A stretch of 64,000 bases of DNA from Bog-473 sp963753115 (GTDB lineage: Bacteria; Actinomycetota; Acidimicrobiia; Acidimicrobiales; RAAP-2). This document shows positions 17,901-25,636 of the stretch, piece by piece. The notes below the pieces were generated by a model, which was not told the origin of the DNA, ran no database searches, and saw only the letters and a program-made list of their open reading frames with translations. Each line of letters begins with the position of its first letter. Position 1 is the stretch's first letter. The stretch is from the NCBI GenBank assembly GCA_963753115.1, contig CAVWBB010000003.1, forward strand, positions 1 to 64,000, written 5' to 3'. Made by a program: the position numbers and the translations under genes.

Positions 17901-18645
17901 CGAACCGCCTCGAGTTGAGGGCCGAGGAGATGTCGGGACGCTCGCGCTGGAGGTCGTCGATGGTCTCCGAGAAGAAGGCCACGTTGTGCCCCAGAACGGG
18001 GCCGTCGGCCCGCAGCGACCTCAGCACGCCGTCCGACGGATCGTCGGGCTCGTACCCGAAGCGTCGGAGCGTCTGGAGGACGCCGCGCTCGTCGAGGAGC
18101 GCGAAGGTCGATGCGTCGACGCGGAGTTCGTCCCGCATGGCGGCGAAGACCGCATCGGCCACCTGGGCCGGGTCGGCCGCCGTCGTCAGGGCCCGGGCCA
18201 TGGTCTGCATGCGTTGCGCGGTCTCGGCGGCCACGCGCCGGCGCCTCTCGTTCCTTGTCTCGGATCGGGCCGTCCAGAGCTGGACGTTGCGCTGCCCACG
18301 TAGGTAGGAGATCCACATCGCCACCGCGGTCGCCGCCAGCATCGTGATGACGCGCAGCGTGTGATTCAGCTGGCCATAGCTGTGGGGTGGTGTGCTGATG
18401 ATCAGCGCGAAGAAGGCGGACAGAATCCCGACGAGCGCCACGCGCGAGGGGCGGGCGAAGGGGGCGGCGATGAAGGGCGAGAGGGCGAGCAGCCCGACGA
18501 GCGAGACATTCCCGCCATAGACGGCGAAGACGATCGCCACCGTGGAGGCCCATGCCAGCGCGACGAGCGTCGCGATGACTTCCGCACGATCGCCGCGGTC
18601 GGTCCTGGGAGTGGGCGGAAGTTGTTCTTCGCCTGGCTCGGCCAC
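14977..18645 (-). CDS. Multidomain regulator: membrane segment, GAF repeats, SpoIIE/PP2C phosphatase, HATPase kinase domain and unknown tail
   Basis: 1222 residues from GTG 18645, preceded by GGGGAGAG. Order: 3-4 membrane helices (about 20-110), a short coiled segment, three GAF-like domains (about 140-290, 310-470, 500-650), a SpoIIE-type PP2C phosphatase (about 665-880; metal ligands in AGGDWYDV and FSVGDVMGKG), a HATPase domain (about 900-1015; N-box LLTSELVTNAVLHAG, G-box DVADGNPS and GRGLTLFN) and about 180 residues of unknown fold. It joins the phosphatase and kinase activities of a partner-switching system in one protein. It is divergent from STAS, anti-sigma and sigma genes, its likely targets. 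GAF domains suggest it responds to a ligand or redox signal. Confidence 0.88.
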   Translation of the reverse strand: MAEPGEEQLPPTPRTDRGDRAEVIATLVALAWASTVAIVFAVYGGNVSLVGLLALSPFIAAPFARPSRVALVGILSAFFALIISTPPHSYGQLNHTLRVITMLAATAVAMWISYLRGQRNVQLWTARSETRNERRRRVAAETAQRMQTMARALTTAADPAQVADAVFAAMRDELRVDASTFALLDERGVLQTLRRFGYEPDDPSDGVLRSLRADGPVLGHNVAFFSETIDDLQRERPDISSALNSRRFGALAIIPLVVSDRTIGAVVVHWDAERQISEPDRTFLFTITGAAAQAVERARLTLTEFVNLERSQHLHQLSSALAAATTPGDVAHAAIAGGRRALGAQSAVVRVPAVGERGLACLASSGHPALLSRTLVPLEASHAGACFSRGRTIVAGIAHDDEVGTDMAAEIVPRVLHELPKPVTIVSEPLIGSGGALGVLSLAFVAQPELSEPDLRFLSTLAGLTAQALERAQVFEHEREALRDAEAGRERLSLLSEVTRLLSSSLEPTIVIRRTMSLVEGRLADSCSVLVPGENGLVRLDVREPRPVRAAQAGGARNGQPDVLPFSSDAPAAVAFRTGRTQLAPLHDDEDGADPTHTSTALAVPLTANGEVIGVMTFVDGPGRLFEADDVSLATEVASRAGVALSNATRFQREHVVADVLQRAVLPDSLPEVGGLLLDAEYRAGVAGTYAGGDWYDVFELGDDEVFFSVGDVMGKGAPAAALMGQVRSAIRAYAVSGLSPTEVLSSLDRLFDTLIEDRVVTAVVGTITPSTGRVVLSNAGHPPPLVVRADGSATFCPMQRTLLIAAGLSGAPRPRDEVVLDRGDSLIMYSDGLIERRGEVITNGMERLANTAMVVARAGWPDHPAVTFASMLSVEERTDDVVVLCLSYTGVSEERLTDPPVGTTRDGMSTLHLEPVVESTPVARHWVAAHLRDLPAEVTGCAALLTSELVTNAVLHAGTPLCITLHILPDRIRVDVADGNPSFPAIKEYGKDAATGRGLTLFNTLASNWGVQAVDGGKIVWFELPVDFPVAPVSVSDGSFRFDLTDIAHTNVRGESDDSPELSVHLLGIPVALLQKSSEEYEALFRELRLMKERSGSVPEAPPLPERLAVLVSQIGTRFNGLGPGMDEMWQRAVDNDVEFFDWTLDLPQSAVTAVEFYDAMLDEADEFGLAQRLLTLPASATSVAVRRWFLAELTGQLHGKAPVAWVDSHFHAELQPMSAR

Positions 18646-18789
18646 GTGCTCTCCCCGGGTTGGCGGGCTCGTCCTCAAACGCTATTCCCCCGACCAGGTG
18701 ACCAGGGTCGACGCCTGCCGTTCACCGGGGTTGTGCTCCAGATCCCCTACCCTGGTGCCGATGCGGGGAAACCCAGGTGGCACCCAGAA

Positions 18790-18816
18790 GGTTTAGGTTC
18801 GTCCCCCAGGGGCAAT
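18790..18816 (+). promoter_or_regulatory. Possible SigB/SigF-type promoter
   Basis: GGTTT (18790-18794) and GGCAAT (18811-18816) are separated by 16 bp, about 70 bp upstream of the STAS gene. This resembles the GGNTT-N16-GGGTAT class used by SigF/SigB factors, so the module may control itself. The -10 match is imperfect. Confidence 0.3.
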
Positions 18817-18884
18817 AGACCGTCTGCCAATCGGCATTGCATGACGTCCTCGGCGCAGCCAGGACGAGCCCACGGGAGGGCGGA

Positions 18885-19226
18885 GTGGATCAGGACTTTC
18901 ATATCGAGGAGCAGGCGGGCTCATCACCCCCCGTGATCACGGTCAGCGGGGAGATCGATGTCGCCACTGCTCCCCAGCTGCGCGAGTGCCTGCACGGGGT
19001 CATCGCGCAGGGCGAGGCGACCGTCGTCCTGGACCTGCTCGGGGTCACGTTCTTGGACTCGACCGCACTGGGTGTCCTTGTCGGCGCACTGAAACGCTGC
19101 CGGGAGCTGGGTGGGGAGCTGCACGTCGTGGTGGCCGACCCGCGCATCGTCAAGATCTTCGAGATCACCGGCCTCACGAGTGTCTTCACCATCGCCGACT
19201 CGCTGGAATCGGCGGGGGCGGCGTGA
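18885..19226 (+). CDS. STAS-domain anti-sigma factor antagonist
   Basis: 113 residues with the single STAS fold: VSGEIDVATAPQLRE, then the phosphorylation loop VTFLDSTALGVLVGAL with the target Ser in LDST. When unphosphorylated, such proteins bind the anti-sigma factor and free the sigma factor. Start GTG 18885 follows GGGAGGGCGGA. It is first in an overlapping three-gene operon (GTGA overlap with the next gene at 19223). The divergent PP2C/HATPase protein is the probable phosphatase and kinase. Confidence 0.88.
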   Translation: MDQDFHIEEQAGSSPPVITVSGEIDVATAPQLRECLHGVIAQGEATVVLDLLGVTFLDSTALGVLVGALKRCRELGGELHVVVADPRIVKIFEITGLTSVFTIADSLESAGAA

Positions 19227-19648
19227 CGGAGACGGCCGACCGGCTGGAGAACGGCGACCGAATCGAGCTGAAGTTTCCGGCGCGGGGCGATCTGATCGTC
19301 CTCGCCCGGCTCGTGACGAGCGCGATCTCCGCCCGGGCCGGGTTCGACATCGAGGAGCTCGAGGATCTGCGGCTCGCCGTCGGGGAGCTGTGCCTGCTGA
19401 CCTTGCAGGGCAGCGATGCGCAGCAGGGCGACCTCCGCCTGGAGCTGTCTGTACTCGGTGATGCCATCGGCGTGGACTGCACCCTCGAACGAGCTGGGAT
19501 GGCGACTGCGCCTGCACCGGATGGTGACGAGGTCGCCCGACTCAGCGAGCAGATCCTTGACGCGCTCGTGGACGAGCACGGCAGGGAGGTCCACGACGGC
19601 TCGGTGCACGCCTGGCTGCGCAAGCGCCGGGGGGGGCATGCAGAGTGA
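19223..19648 (+). CDS. Anti-sigma factor of the HATPase (RsbW-like) family, degenerate ATP site
   Basis: 141 residues with the RsbW-like alpha/beta layout, including EELEDLRLAVGELC at the position of the N-box helix. The conserved Asn of the N-box (E-L-x-x-N) is replaced by Leu (ELCLLTL) and I see no DxGxG box, so ATP binding looks weak or absent. The C-terminal part (LSEQILDALVDEHGREV) is as in actinobacterial anti-sigma factors beside SigB-like factors. GTGA overlaps with both neighbours indicate coupled translation. It probably holds the downstream sigma factor until bound by the STAS protein. Confidence 0.8.
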   Translation: MTETADRLENGDRIELKFPARGDLIVLARLVTSAISARAGFDIEELEDLRLAVGELCLLTLQGSDAQQGDLRLELSVLGDAIGVDCTLERAGMATAPAPDGDEVARLSEQILDALVDEHGREVHDGSVHAWLRKRRGGHAE

Positions 19649-20406
19649 CGGAGGGCCGGGAACAGGATCCCGGGCCGCCGTCGGACGTCGTCGAGTCTGA
19701 CCGACCTGCCCTCGATCCCGTCGCGCGTGAGGAGCTGATCACCTCCAATCTGGGGTTGGCCCATCAGCTCGCTCGACGGTTCCTCCACCGGGGAGAGCCA
19801 TTGGACGACCTGGTGCAGGTGGCATCCGTGGCGCTCGTCAAGTCCGTCGATCGCTTCGATCCCGAGCGCGGCGTCGACTTCGCCGCCTTCGCGACCCGGA
19901 CGATCATCGGAGAGCTCAAGCGGCACTTCCGCGACAAGGGCTGGGCCGTGCGCGCCAGCCGCCGGGTGCAAGAGCTCTATCTCGAGCTCGGTCACGCGAC
20001 CGGCACGCTGGTGCAGCAACTTGGTCGCAATCCGACCGTGGCGGAGCTGGCCGAGGCCACCGGGGCGAGCGAGGAAGCGGTCATTGAGGCGATCGAAGCC
20101 GGGCAGGGCTACCGGGCCGCCTCCATCGACGCGTCGGAGAGCGAGGACGATCCGATGTCGGCGCGGCTCGGCGAGCACGACGGCAACTACGCCTCCGTCG
20201 AGGACCGGGCGCTCCTCGGGCCGGCGCTGGCCTCGCTCCCCGAGCGCGAGCAATCGATCCTCCGCATGCGCTTCGTCGAGGGTCTCACCCAGTCGGAGAT
20301 CGCGGCCGCGGTCGGCGTGAGCCAGATGCACGTGTCCCGCCTCCTGTCCTCCAGTCTCCAGAAGCTGCGCGACGGCATCGGGCAAGCGGAGGCCGGACGC
20401 CGCTGA
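19645..20406 (+). CDS. RNA polymerase sigma factor, SigB/SigF/WhiG subfamily
   Basis: 253 residues. Region 2 (DLVQVASVALVKSVDRFD, then FAAFATRTIIGELKRHFRDK), region 3 (VRASRRVQELYLELG, PTVAELAEATG) and region 4 (LPEREQSILRMRFVEGLTQ, SEIAAAVGVSQMHVSRLLS) all fit the stress and sporulation sigma class. GTG 19645 overlaps the anti-sigma stop (GTGA). Sigma factors of this class direct general-stress or developmental genes. The CsbD gene at 6497 is a typical type of target. Confidence 0.92.
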   Translation: MTEGREQDPGPPSDVVESDRPALDPVAREELITSNLGLAHQLARRFLHRGEPLDDLVQVASVALVKSVDRFDPERGVDFAAFATRTIIGELKRHFRDKGWAVRASRRVQELYLELGHATGTLVQQLGRNPTVAELAEATGASEEAVIEAIEAGQGYRAASIDASESEDDPMSARLGEHDGNYASVEDRALLGPALASLPEREQSILRMRFVEGLTQSEIAAAVGVSQMHVSRLLSSSLQKLRDGIGQAEAGRR

Positions 20407-20586
20407 CGCGGTGACGATATCGGGCACCGATCTGACCCGTAGGCACCGAAACCGTGGGCGGGAAAGCGTTCCGTGCCCGGGATGAGTGTTTTTTTCAGAA
20501 AGTCTGGAGAAATTCTGCCCGGCGTGAGTATGGTGCAGGCCAGCCCTGTTGGAACGACGCACCAGTCCTGAACGAACGGAGCGCCC

Positions 20587-22236
20587 ATGGTCCACCTCGA
20601 TGCCGCACTGGCCAAAGAAAAGGACCTTGGTGACAAGGGCCTCAAGAGCGGGGCTCTCGGCCTGTTCTCCTCGGTGGTGGTGGGCGTGGCATCCACGGCC
20701 CCCGCCTACAGCCTGGCGGCGACGCTCGGGTTCGTCGTCATCGCCATCAACGGGTTGCAGGCGCCGATCATCTCGATCCTGGCCTTCGTCCCGATGCTGT
20801 TCGTCTCCTATGCCTACAAGGAGCTGAACAACGCCGACCCGGACTGCGGCACGACCTTCACCTGGGCCACCCGGGCCTTCGGGCCCCGATCGGGATGGTT
20901 CGGCGGGTGGGGGATCGTGGCGGCCGACATCCTCGTGATGGCGAGCCTGGCCCAGATCGCGGGGCAGTACGTCTTCCTGCTCTTCGGCGCCAACGGCATC
21001 GGATCGAATCCGTCGAGCGGTTGGGTGCTCCTGGTCGGGATCCTGTGGATCGTGGTGATGACGGCCATCTGTTACGTCGGCGTTGAGATATCCGCCAACA
21101 TGCAGAAGGTTCTCCTCGGCATTGAGCTGACGGTGCTGCTCATCTTCGCGGTTGTCGCTCTGGCCAAGGTGGGGGCGGGAAAGGCGCCGGCCGGGCATCT
21201 GACGCCGAGCGCGCAGTGGTTCAACCCATTCGACCATCTGAGCTTCACCAGCTTCATGATCGGATTCACGCTCATGTTGTTCATCTACTGGGGCTGGGAC
21301 ACTGCGGTCTCGGTCAACGAGGAGACCAAGGACTCGACGCGCACGCCAGGCCGAGCTGCGGTGCTGTCGACGCTCATCCTCCTCGCCACCTACGCCATCG
21401 TGATCGTGGCCTCGCAGTCCTATGCAGGCGTCGGTTCCACGGGCATCGGGCTGGCAAACTCGGCGAACTCGGGGGATGTCATCAATTCGTTGGGCTCATC
21501 GGTCTTCGGCAGCAGCGGGATCGGGTGGTTCATGATCAAGCTGCTGCTCCTGATGGTGCTCAGCTCGGCGGCGGCGTCGACACAGACGACCATTCTGCCG
21601 ACGGCACGGACGACGTTGTCGATGGCTGCGTACAAGGCGATCCCGAGCACGTTCGGCAAGGTGCACAAGCGCTTCCTGACGCCCACGACCTCGACGGTGG
21701 CAATGGGAGCGGTCTCGATCGTGCTCTACGTGGCCATGAACTACCTGTCGAACGGGAGCAGCGTGATCGGGGACTCCGTGTCCGCCCTCGGGGCGATGAT
21801 CGCCTTCTACTACGGGCTGACCGGCTTCGCCTGCGTCTGGTACTACCGCAAGAGCTTGACGGAGAGCACACGGAGCCTCTGGCTGCGCGGCATCCTCCCC
21901 CTGCTCGGAGGCCTCATCCTCTGGTTCTGCATGGTGTGGTTCATTTGGTACAACTGGGTCACCCCGAGCAACAGCTACACCACCTGGACATTTCCGGGGA
22001 CGCACCGGGTGATCGGGGGCGTCTTCGTCCTCATCGTTGCCTCCTTCGTGCTCGGCGTCGTGTTGATGGTGATCTATGCGGCCGTCCGGCCTGATTTCTT
22101 CCGGGGCAAGACGCTCAACCGCGACACGCCCACACGGGTGCCGGATGAGCTCGGCATTCCGGTCGGATTGTTCGGGATAGAGCCGTTCCCCGACGCGGAC
22201 GGACAGGCCAAGAACGAGCCCACCGGATCGGCCTGA
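20587..22236 (+). CDS. APC superfamily amino acid permease
   Basis: 549 residues with 12 predicted membrane helices. The first helix region has the substrate-binding break typical of APC transporters (GVASTAPAYSLAATLGFVV), and YVGVEISANMQKVLLGIEL resembles the AdiC/GadC-like branch. It most likely imports an amino acid or amine with cation. ATG 20587 begins an N-terminal cytosolic tail of about 20 residues. The 180-bp region upstream carries no gene, only AT-rich patches (20485-20515). It is followed by an SDR gene, so there is no pathway clue. Confidence 0.88.
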   Translation: MVHLDAALAKEKDLGDKGLKSGALGLFSSVVVGVASTAPAYSLAATLGFVVIAINGLQAPIISILAFVPMLFVSYAYKELNNADPDCGTTFTWATRAFGPRSGWFGGWGIVAADILVMASLAQIAGQYVFLLFGANGIGSNPSSGWVLLVGILWIVVMTAICYVGVEISANMQKVLLGIELTVLLIFAVVALAKVGAGKAPAGHLTPSAQWFNPFDHLSFTSFMIGFTLMLFIYWGWDTAVSVNEETKDSTRTPGRAAVLSTLILLATYAIVIVASQSYAGVGSTGIGLANSANSGDVINSLGSSVFGSSGIGWFMIKLLLLMVLSSAAASTQTTILPTARTTLSMAAYKAIPSTFGKVHKRFLTPTTSTVAMGAVSIVLYVAMNYLSNGSSVIGDSVSALGAMIAFYYGLTGFACVWYYRKSLTESTRSLWLRGILPLLGGLILWFCMVWFIWYNWVTPSNSYTTWTFPGTHRVIGGVFVLIVASFVLGVVLMVIYAAVRPDFFRGKTLNRDTPTRVPDELGIPVGLFGIEPFPDADGQAKNEPTGSA

Positions 22237-22318
22237 CACCGAGCGGAGCCGCCGCGCATTCCGGTAGACCGTGCCCGGGGCCGCATCCGGCCCGGACCAG
22301 AGACCACGTGGAGGCTCC

Positions 22319-23080
22319 ATGACGAACAGACTGGAAGGGACGGTCGCCCTCGTGACCGGCGCCAGCAGCGGCATCGGGGAGGCGACGGCGGTTGCGCTCG
22401 CCGAGGAGGGAGCGAAGGTGGCCCTCGTGGCTCGCCGGCGCGACCGGCTCGAAGCACTGGCGGAGCGGATCGGCGGCCGCGGCACTGCGCTCGTGATTGA
22501 GGCTGACATCACGGACCAGGCGCAGGCGGAAGGCGCCGTGGCGACCACCGTGGCCGAGCTGGGACGGCTCGACACGCTGGTCAACAACGCGGGCGTCATG
22601 CTGCTGGGCCCCATCGTGGGCGCCCCCATCGAAGAGTGGCAGCGGATGGTCCAGCTGAACGTGCTCGGACTGCTCTACTGCACGCACGCCGCATTGCCAC
22701 ACCTCCTGACCAGCGCCGAGAGCGAGCCGCGCTCGGTGGCCGACGTCGTCAACGTCAGTTCGGTGGCCGGGCGCGTCGCCCGCCTCAACAGCGGCGTCTA
22801 CAACGCCACCAAGCACGGCGTGGGTGCCTTCAGCGAATCGCTGCGCCAGGAGGTCACCGCCAGGCACGTCCGGGTCACGCTCATTGAGCCCGGTGCGACG
22901 GCGACCGAGCTCGCCTCGCACAACCGGCGCGAGATCCTGGAGGGCATGGCCCAGACCTTCGGGGGCATCGAGATCATGCTGGCGGAGGACATCGCGGAGG
23001 GCATTCGCTACGCCGTGACCCAACCCCGTCGGGTCGCCGTCAACGAGATCCTGATCAGACCCACCGAACAGGAGCGCTGA
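22319..23080 (+). CDS. Short-chain dehydrogenase/reductase
   Basis: 253 residues of the classical SDR fold. The cofactor motif is TGASSGIG (residues 14-21), NNAG follows at the usual place, the catalytic Ser is in VNVSSVAG and the YxxxK motif is YNATKHG. Arg at positions 38-41 (ARRRDR) after strand 2 favours NADP. The C-terminus (EDIAEGIRYAVTQPRRVAVNEILIRP) is that of the YdfG/serine 3-dehydrogenase-like group. ATG 22319 is chosen at the domain boundary. The next gene starts within 2 bp. Confidence 0.85.
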   Translation: MTNRLEGTVALVTGASSGIGEATAVALAEEGAKVALVARRRDRLEALAERIGGRGTALVIEADITDQAQAEGAVATTVAELGRLDTLVNNAGVMLLGPIVGAPIEEWQRMVQLNVLGLLYCTHAALPHLLTSAESEPRSVADVVNVSSVAGRVARLNSGVYNATKHGVGAFSESLRQEVTARHVRVTLIEPGATATELASHNRREILEGMAQTFGGIEIMLAEDIAEGIRYAVTQPRRVAVNEILIRPTEQER

Positions 23081-23081
23081 G

Positions 23082-23633
23082 ATCGAGCGGATCGCCGTCG
23101 TCGGGTGCTCCGGATCGGGGAAGACGACGCTGGCGCGCACGCTGGGCCGTGCGCTCGCCGCGCCCAGCATCGAGCTCGACGCCATCTTCCACCAGCCCGG
23201 GTGGACCTCCCTCGACGACGACACCTTCCGGGCTCGGGTCATCGAGGCGACCGCGGCGGATCGCTGGGTGGTGGACGGGAACTACTCGACCGTGCGGGAC
23301 ATCGTCTGGGACCGGGCCGACACCGTGGTGTGGGTCGACCTGCCGTTCGCCACCGTGATGGCCCGCACCATCGCGCGCACGGTGCGACGTGTCGTCACCC
23401 GGGAAGAGCTCTGGAACGGCAACAAGGAGCCCTGGTCCAACCTGTACTCCTTCAATCCCGAGAAATCGATCATCGCGTGGGCGGCCACCCGACACCGGGT
23501 CTACCGTCAACGCTACGGCGAAGCCGAGCACGACCCGCGGTGGGCCCGTTTGCGCTTCGTCCGACTGCGTTCGCAGCGGGAGGCCGATGCGTTCTTGGCC
23601 GGGGTGACGTCCACCGCGCCGAGGGAGGAGTAA
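23082..23633 (+). CDS. P-loop nucleotide kinase (adenylate kinase-like/ topology modulation-like)
   Basis: About 183 residues. Walker A GCSGSGKTTL lies near the N-terminus, ELDAIFHQPGW and VVDGNYSTVRDIVWDRADTV match the FlaR/AAA-type small kinases once called DNA topology modulation proteins, and WVDLPFATVMARTI follows. These probably phosphorylate a small molecule. In frame between the upstream stop and Walker A there is no ATG, GTG or TTG; the candidate start ATC 23082 abuts the preceding stop (23078-23080). GTG 23265 would remove the Walker A. The start is therefore a rare ATC or hidden by a sequence error. Confidence 0.72.
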   Translation: MERIAVVGCSGSGKTTLARTLGRALAAPSIELDAIFHQPGWTSLDDDTFRARVIEATAADRWVVDGNYSTVRDIVWDRADTVVWVDLPFATVMARTIARTVRRVVTREELWNGNKEPWSNLYSFNPEKSIIAWAATRHRVYRQRYGEAEHDPRWARLRFVRLRSQREADAFLAGVTSTAPREE

Positions 23634-23636
23634 CGA

Positions 23637-24413
23637 ATGGATCTCGAACTGGCCGGCAAGACCGTGCTCATCACCGGGGGCACCGATGGGCTCGGACTGG
23701 CGCTGGCCACGGAGCTGACCGCCGAGGGTGCGGCGGTCGCCGTCTGCGGACGCGACGAGGAACGGCTGGCCGCGGCCCAAACCGCTCTGCAGGCCATGGG
23801 CGGCGACGTGCTGGCTCAGCGGACCGATGTCTCCGTCCCTGCTGATCTCGAGGCCTTCGTCGACGCGGCGGTGGCGCGCTGGGGGCGCATCGACGGCGTG
23901 GTGCACAACGCCGGGCGGGCGTCGGCCGGCGCTCTCGAGACGATCGACGACGCCACCTGGGAGTCCGACTTCCAGCTGAAGCTGATGGCCGCGGTGCGCC
24001 TCACCCGGCTGGCCCTCCCGCATTTGCGGGTGAGCCGCGGCGCCGTCCTCTTCACGCTGGCCATGGCAGCCAAGGCGCCGGGCGCGTCCAGCGAGCCGAG
24101 CTCGGTCACCCGCGCCGCCGGCATGGCACTCATGAAGGCGCTCTCCAAAGAGCTCGCTCCCGACGGCGTCCGGGTCAATGCGGTCCTCATCGGGCTCATC
24201 GAGAGCGGCCAGTGGGCCCGCATGGCCGGAGGCTCCGGGGCGACACTGCGCGCGTTCTACGACCGCTTCGCCGAGGATGCCGGCATTCCGCTCGGCCGTT
24301 TCGGCCGTGCCGCCGAGTTCGCCGACCTCGGCTGCTTCCTCTTGTCGTCTCGCGCCTCGTATCTGACGGGGACGGCCATCAACCTCGACGGGGGCCTGTC
24401 GCCGTCCGTGTGA
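23637..24413 (+). CDS. SDR-family protein with altered catalytic motif
   Basis: 258 residues. The cofactor loop is TGGTDGLG and NAG is intact, so NAD(P) binding is likely. At the YxxxK position the sequence reads SSVTR (in EPSSVTRAAGMALMKAL), that is Tyr to Ser and Lys to Arg. This removes the usual proton-relay pair. The C-terminus (GTAINLDGGLSPSV) is standard. It may be a known subfamily of divergent SDRs, or a non-catalytic binding protein. It follows the P-loop kinase by 3 bp. Confidence 0.8.
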   Translation: MDLELAGKTVLITGGTDGLGLALATELTAEGAAVAVCGRDEERLAAAQTALQAMGGDVLAQRTDVSVPADLEAFVDAAVARWGRIDGVVHNAGRASAGALETIDDATWESDFQLKLMAAVRLTRLALPHLRVSRGAVLFTLAMAAKAPGASSEPSSVTRAAGMALMKALSKELAPDGVRVNAVLIGLIESGQWARMAGGSGATLRAFYDRFAEDAGIPLGRFGRAAEFADLGCFLLSSRASYLTGTAINLDGGLSPSV

Positions 24414-24439
24414 GGGCTCGTGCTCGCTCCGTGTGGGGG

Positions 24440-24685
24440 CTAGTTGTACCCCTCGGTCTGCGTGGTGTCGCCCGTCCCGACCCGTTCCAGCCCGACGGCG
24501 AAGCCGTCGATCATGTCCAGGCGGGTGAGGGCGTCGACGTGGGCCCGGCCGTCGCCACCCCATTTGGCCTTGGCCGCCCGGCGAGCGGTTTCCATGTCCT
24601 CCGCGACCACGAACACGATCTCGTGGTCCTCACCCATCCGGCCTGATCCGAGCTCGCCACCCAGGAACGCTGCGAAGAGATGCAC
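24440..24685 (-). CDS. DUF1543-like small protein
   Basis: 81 residues from GTG 24685. It reads LFAAFLGGELGSGRMGEDH, EIVFVVAEDMETARRAAKAK and then an acidic Asp-rich tail, which matches the DUF1543 pattern (short protein of unknown function, 'LGG...HEIVFVV'). It is divergent from the epimerase, with 30 bp between. I cannot give a role. Confidence 0.7.
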   Translation of the reverse strand: MHLFAAFLGGELGSGRMGEDHEIVFVVAEDMETARRAAKAKWGGDGRAHVDALTRLDMIDGFAVGLERVGTGDTTQTEGYN

Positions 24686-24715
24686 GCGGGCAGCGTAGCG
24701 AGTACGAAAGGGCGT

Positions 24716-25636
24716 ATGAGCCAAGACAAATTGCAGGGAAGCACCATCGTCGTCACAGGCGTCACCGGGCAGGTCGCGCGCCCGTTGGCGAAGGCCCTGG
24801 CCCGCGACAACCGCGTGATCGGGGCAGCCCGGTTCTCCGACGAGGCCGCCCGCGCCGAGCTCGAGGCCGCCGGCATCGAGTGCGTCCCGGTGGACCTGGT
24901 GTCGGGCGAAGTGGGCAAGCTGCCGGAGGACGCGGACTACGTGCTGCACTTCGCCGTCGCGAAGACGAACGACTGGGAGAAGGACCTGGCGGCCAACAGC
25001 GGCGGCCTGGCCTACCTCATGGAACATCACCGGGGCGCCCGTGCCTTCCTGCACTGTTCGTCGACGGCGGTCTACAAGCCAGAAGGCCACCGCGTCTTCG
25101 ACGAGGACGGCCCGCTCGGTGACAACCACGGCGTGTGGCCGTTCCTGCGCACGTACAGCATCTGCAAAATCGCCGCGGAAGGGACGGCGCGCTGGGCCGC
25201 CCAGCGGTTCGAACTCCCGACCACCATTGCGCGCCTCTCTGTCCCCTACGGCGACAACGGCGGCTGGCCGGCCATCCACCTGCACATGATGCTGTCGGGC
25301 CACGCCATCCCGGTCCACGTCGATGCACCGAGCGTGTACCACCCGCTGCACGCCGACGACATCCTGGCCATGGTGCCGCGTCTGCTTGCCGCCGCCTCGA
25401 CGCCGGCGGTGACCGTCAACTGGGGCGGGAGCGAGCCGGTCAGCATCGAGGAGTGGTGCACCTACCTCGCGGGAGTGGCGGGTACCGAGGCGCGCTTCGA
25501 GCCGACGGCGAACACCATCGACAGTGTGCAGATCGACACGACGCGCATGCACGAGCTCGCCGGGCCGACGAGCGTCCCGTGGCGCGAGGGAATGCACCGC
25601 ATGGCCAAGGCGCTGCATCCCGACCGCGTGGTGTGA
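24716..25636 (+). CDS. NAD-dependent epimerase/dehydratase (extended SDR)
   Basis: 306 residues. TGVTGQVARPLAKAL is the Rossmann start; a catalytic Ser is in HCSSTAVYKP and the YxxxK motif is YSICKIAAEG. The protein is a sugar-nucleotide epimerase/dehydratase-like oxidoreductase, with an NAD-binding N-terminal and substrate-binding C-terminal part. ATG 24716 was chosen over an upstream GTG because the domain begins there. The next gene's GTG overlaps its stop. Confidence 0.82.
   Translation: MSQDKLQGSTIVVTGVTGQVARPLAKALARDNRVIGAARFSDEAARAELEAAGIECVPVDLVSGEVGKLPEDADYVLHFAVAKTNDWEKDLAANSGGLAYLMEHHRGARAFLHCSSTAVYKPEGHRVFDEDGPLGDNHGVWPFLRTYSICKIAAEGTARWAAQRFELPTTIARLSVPYGDNGGWPAIHLHMMLSGHAIPVHVDAPSVYHPLHADDILAMVPRLLAAASTPAVTVNWGGSEPVSIEEWCTYLAGVAGTEARFEPTANTIDSVQIDTTRMHELAGPTSVPWREGMHRMAKALHPDRVV

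Noticed and set aside
16454..18307. Long plus-strand ORF opposite the GAF/SpoIIE regulator
   Set aside because: It is antisense to a gene with intact domains and has Ser/Arg-rich, low-complexity composition typical of a shadow frame.
20485..20495. T-run as a terminator after the sigma factor
   Set aside because: No stable hairpin directly precedes the run.
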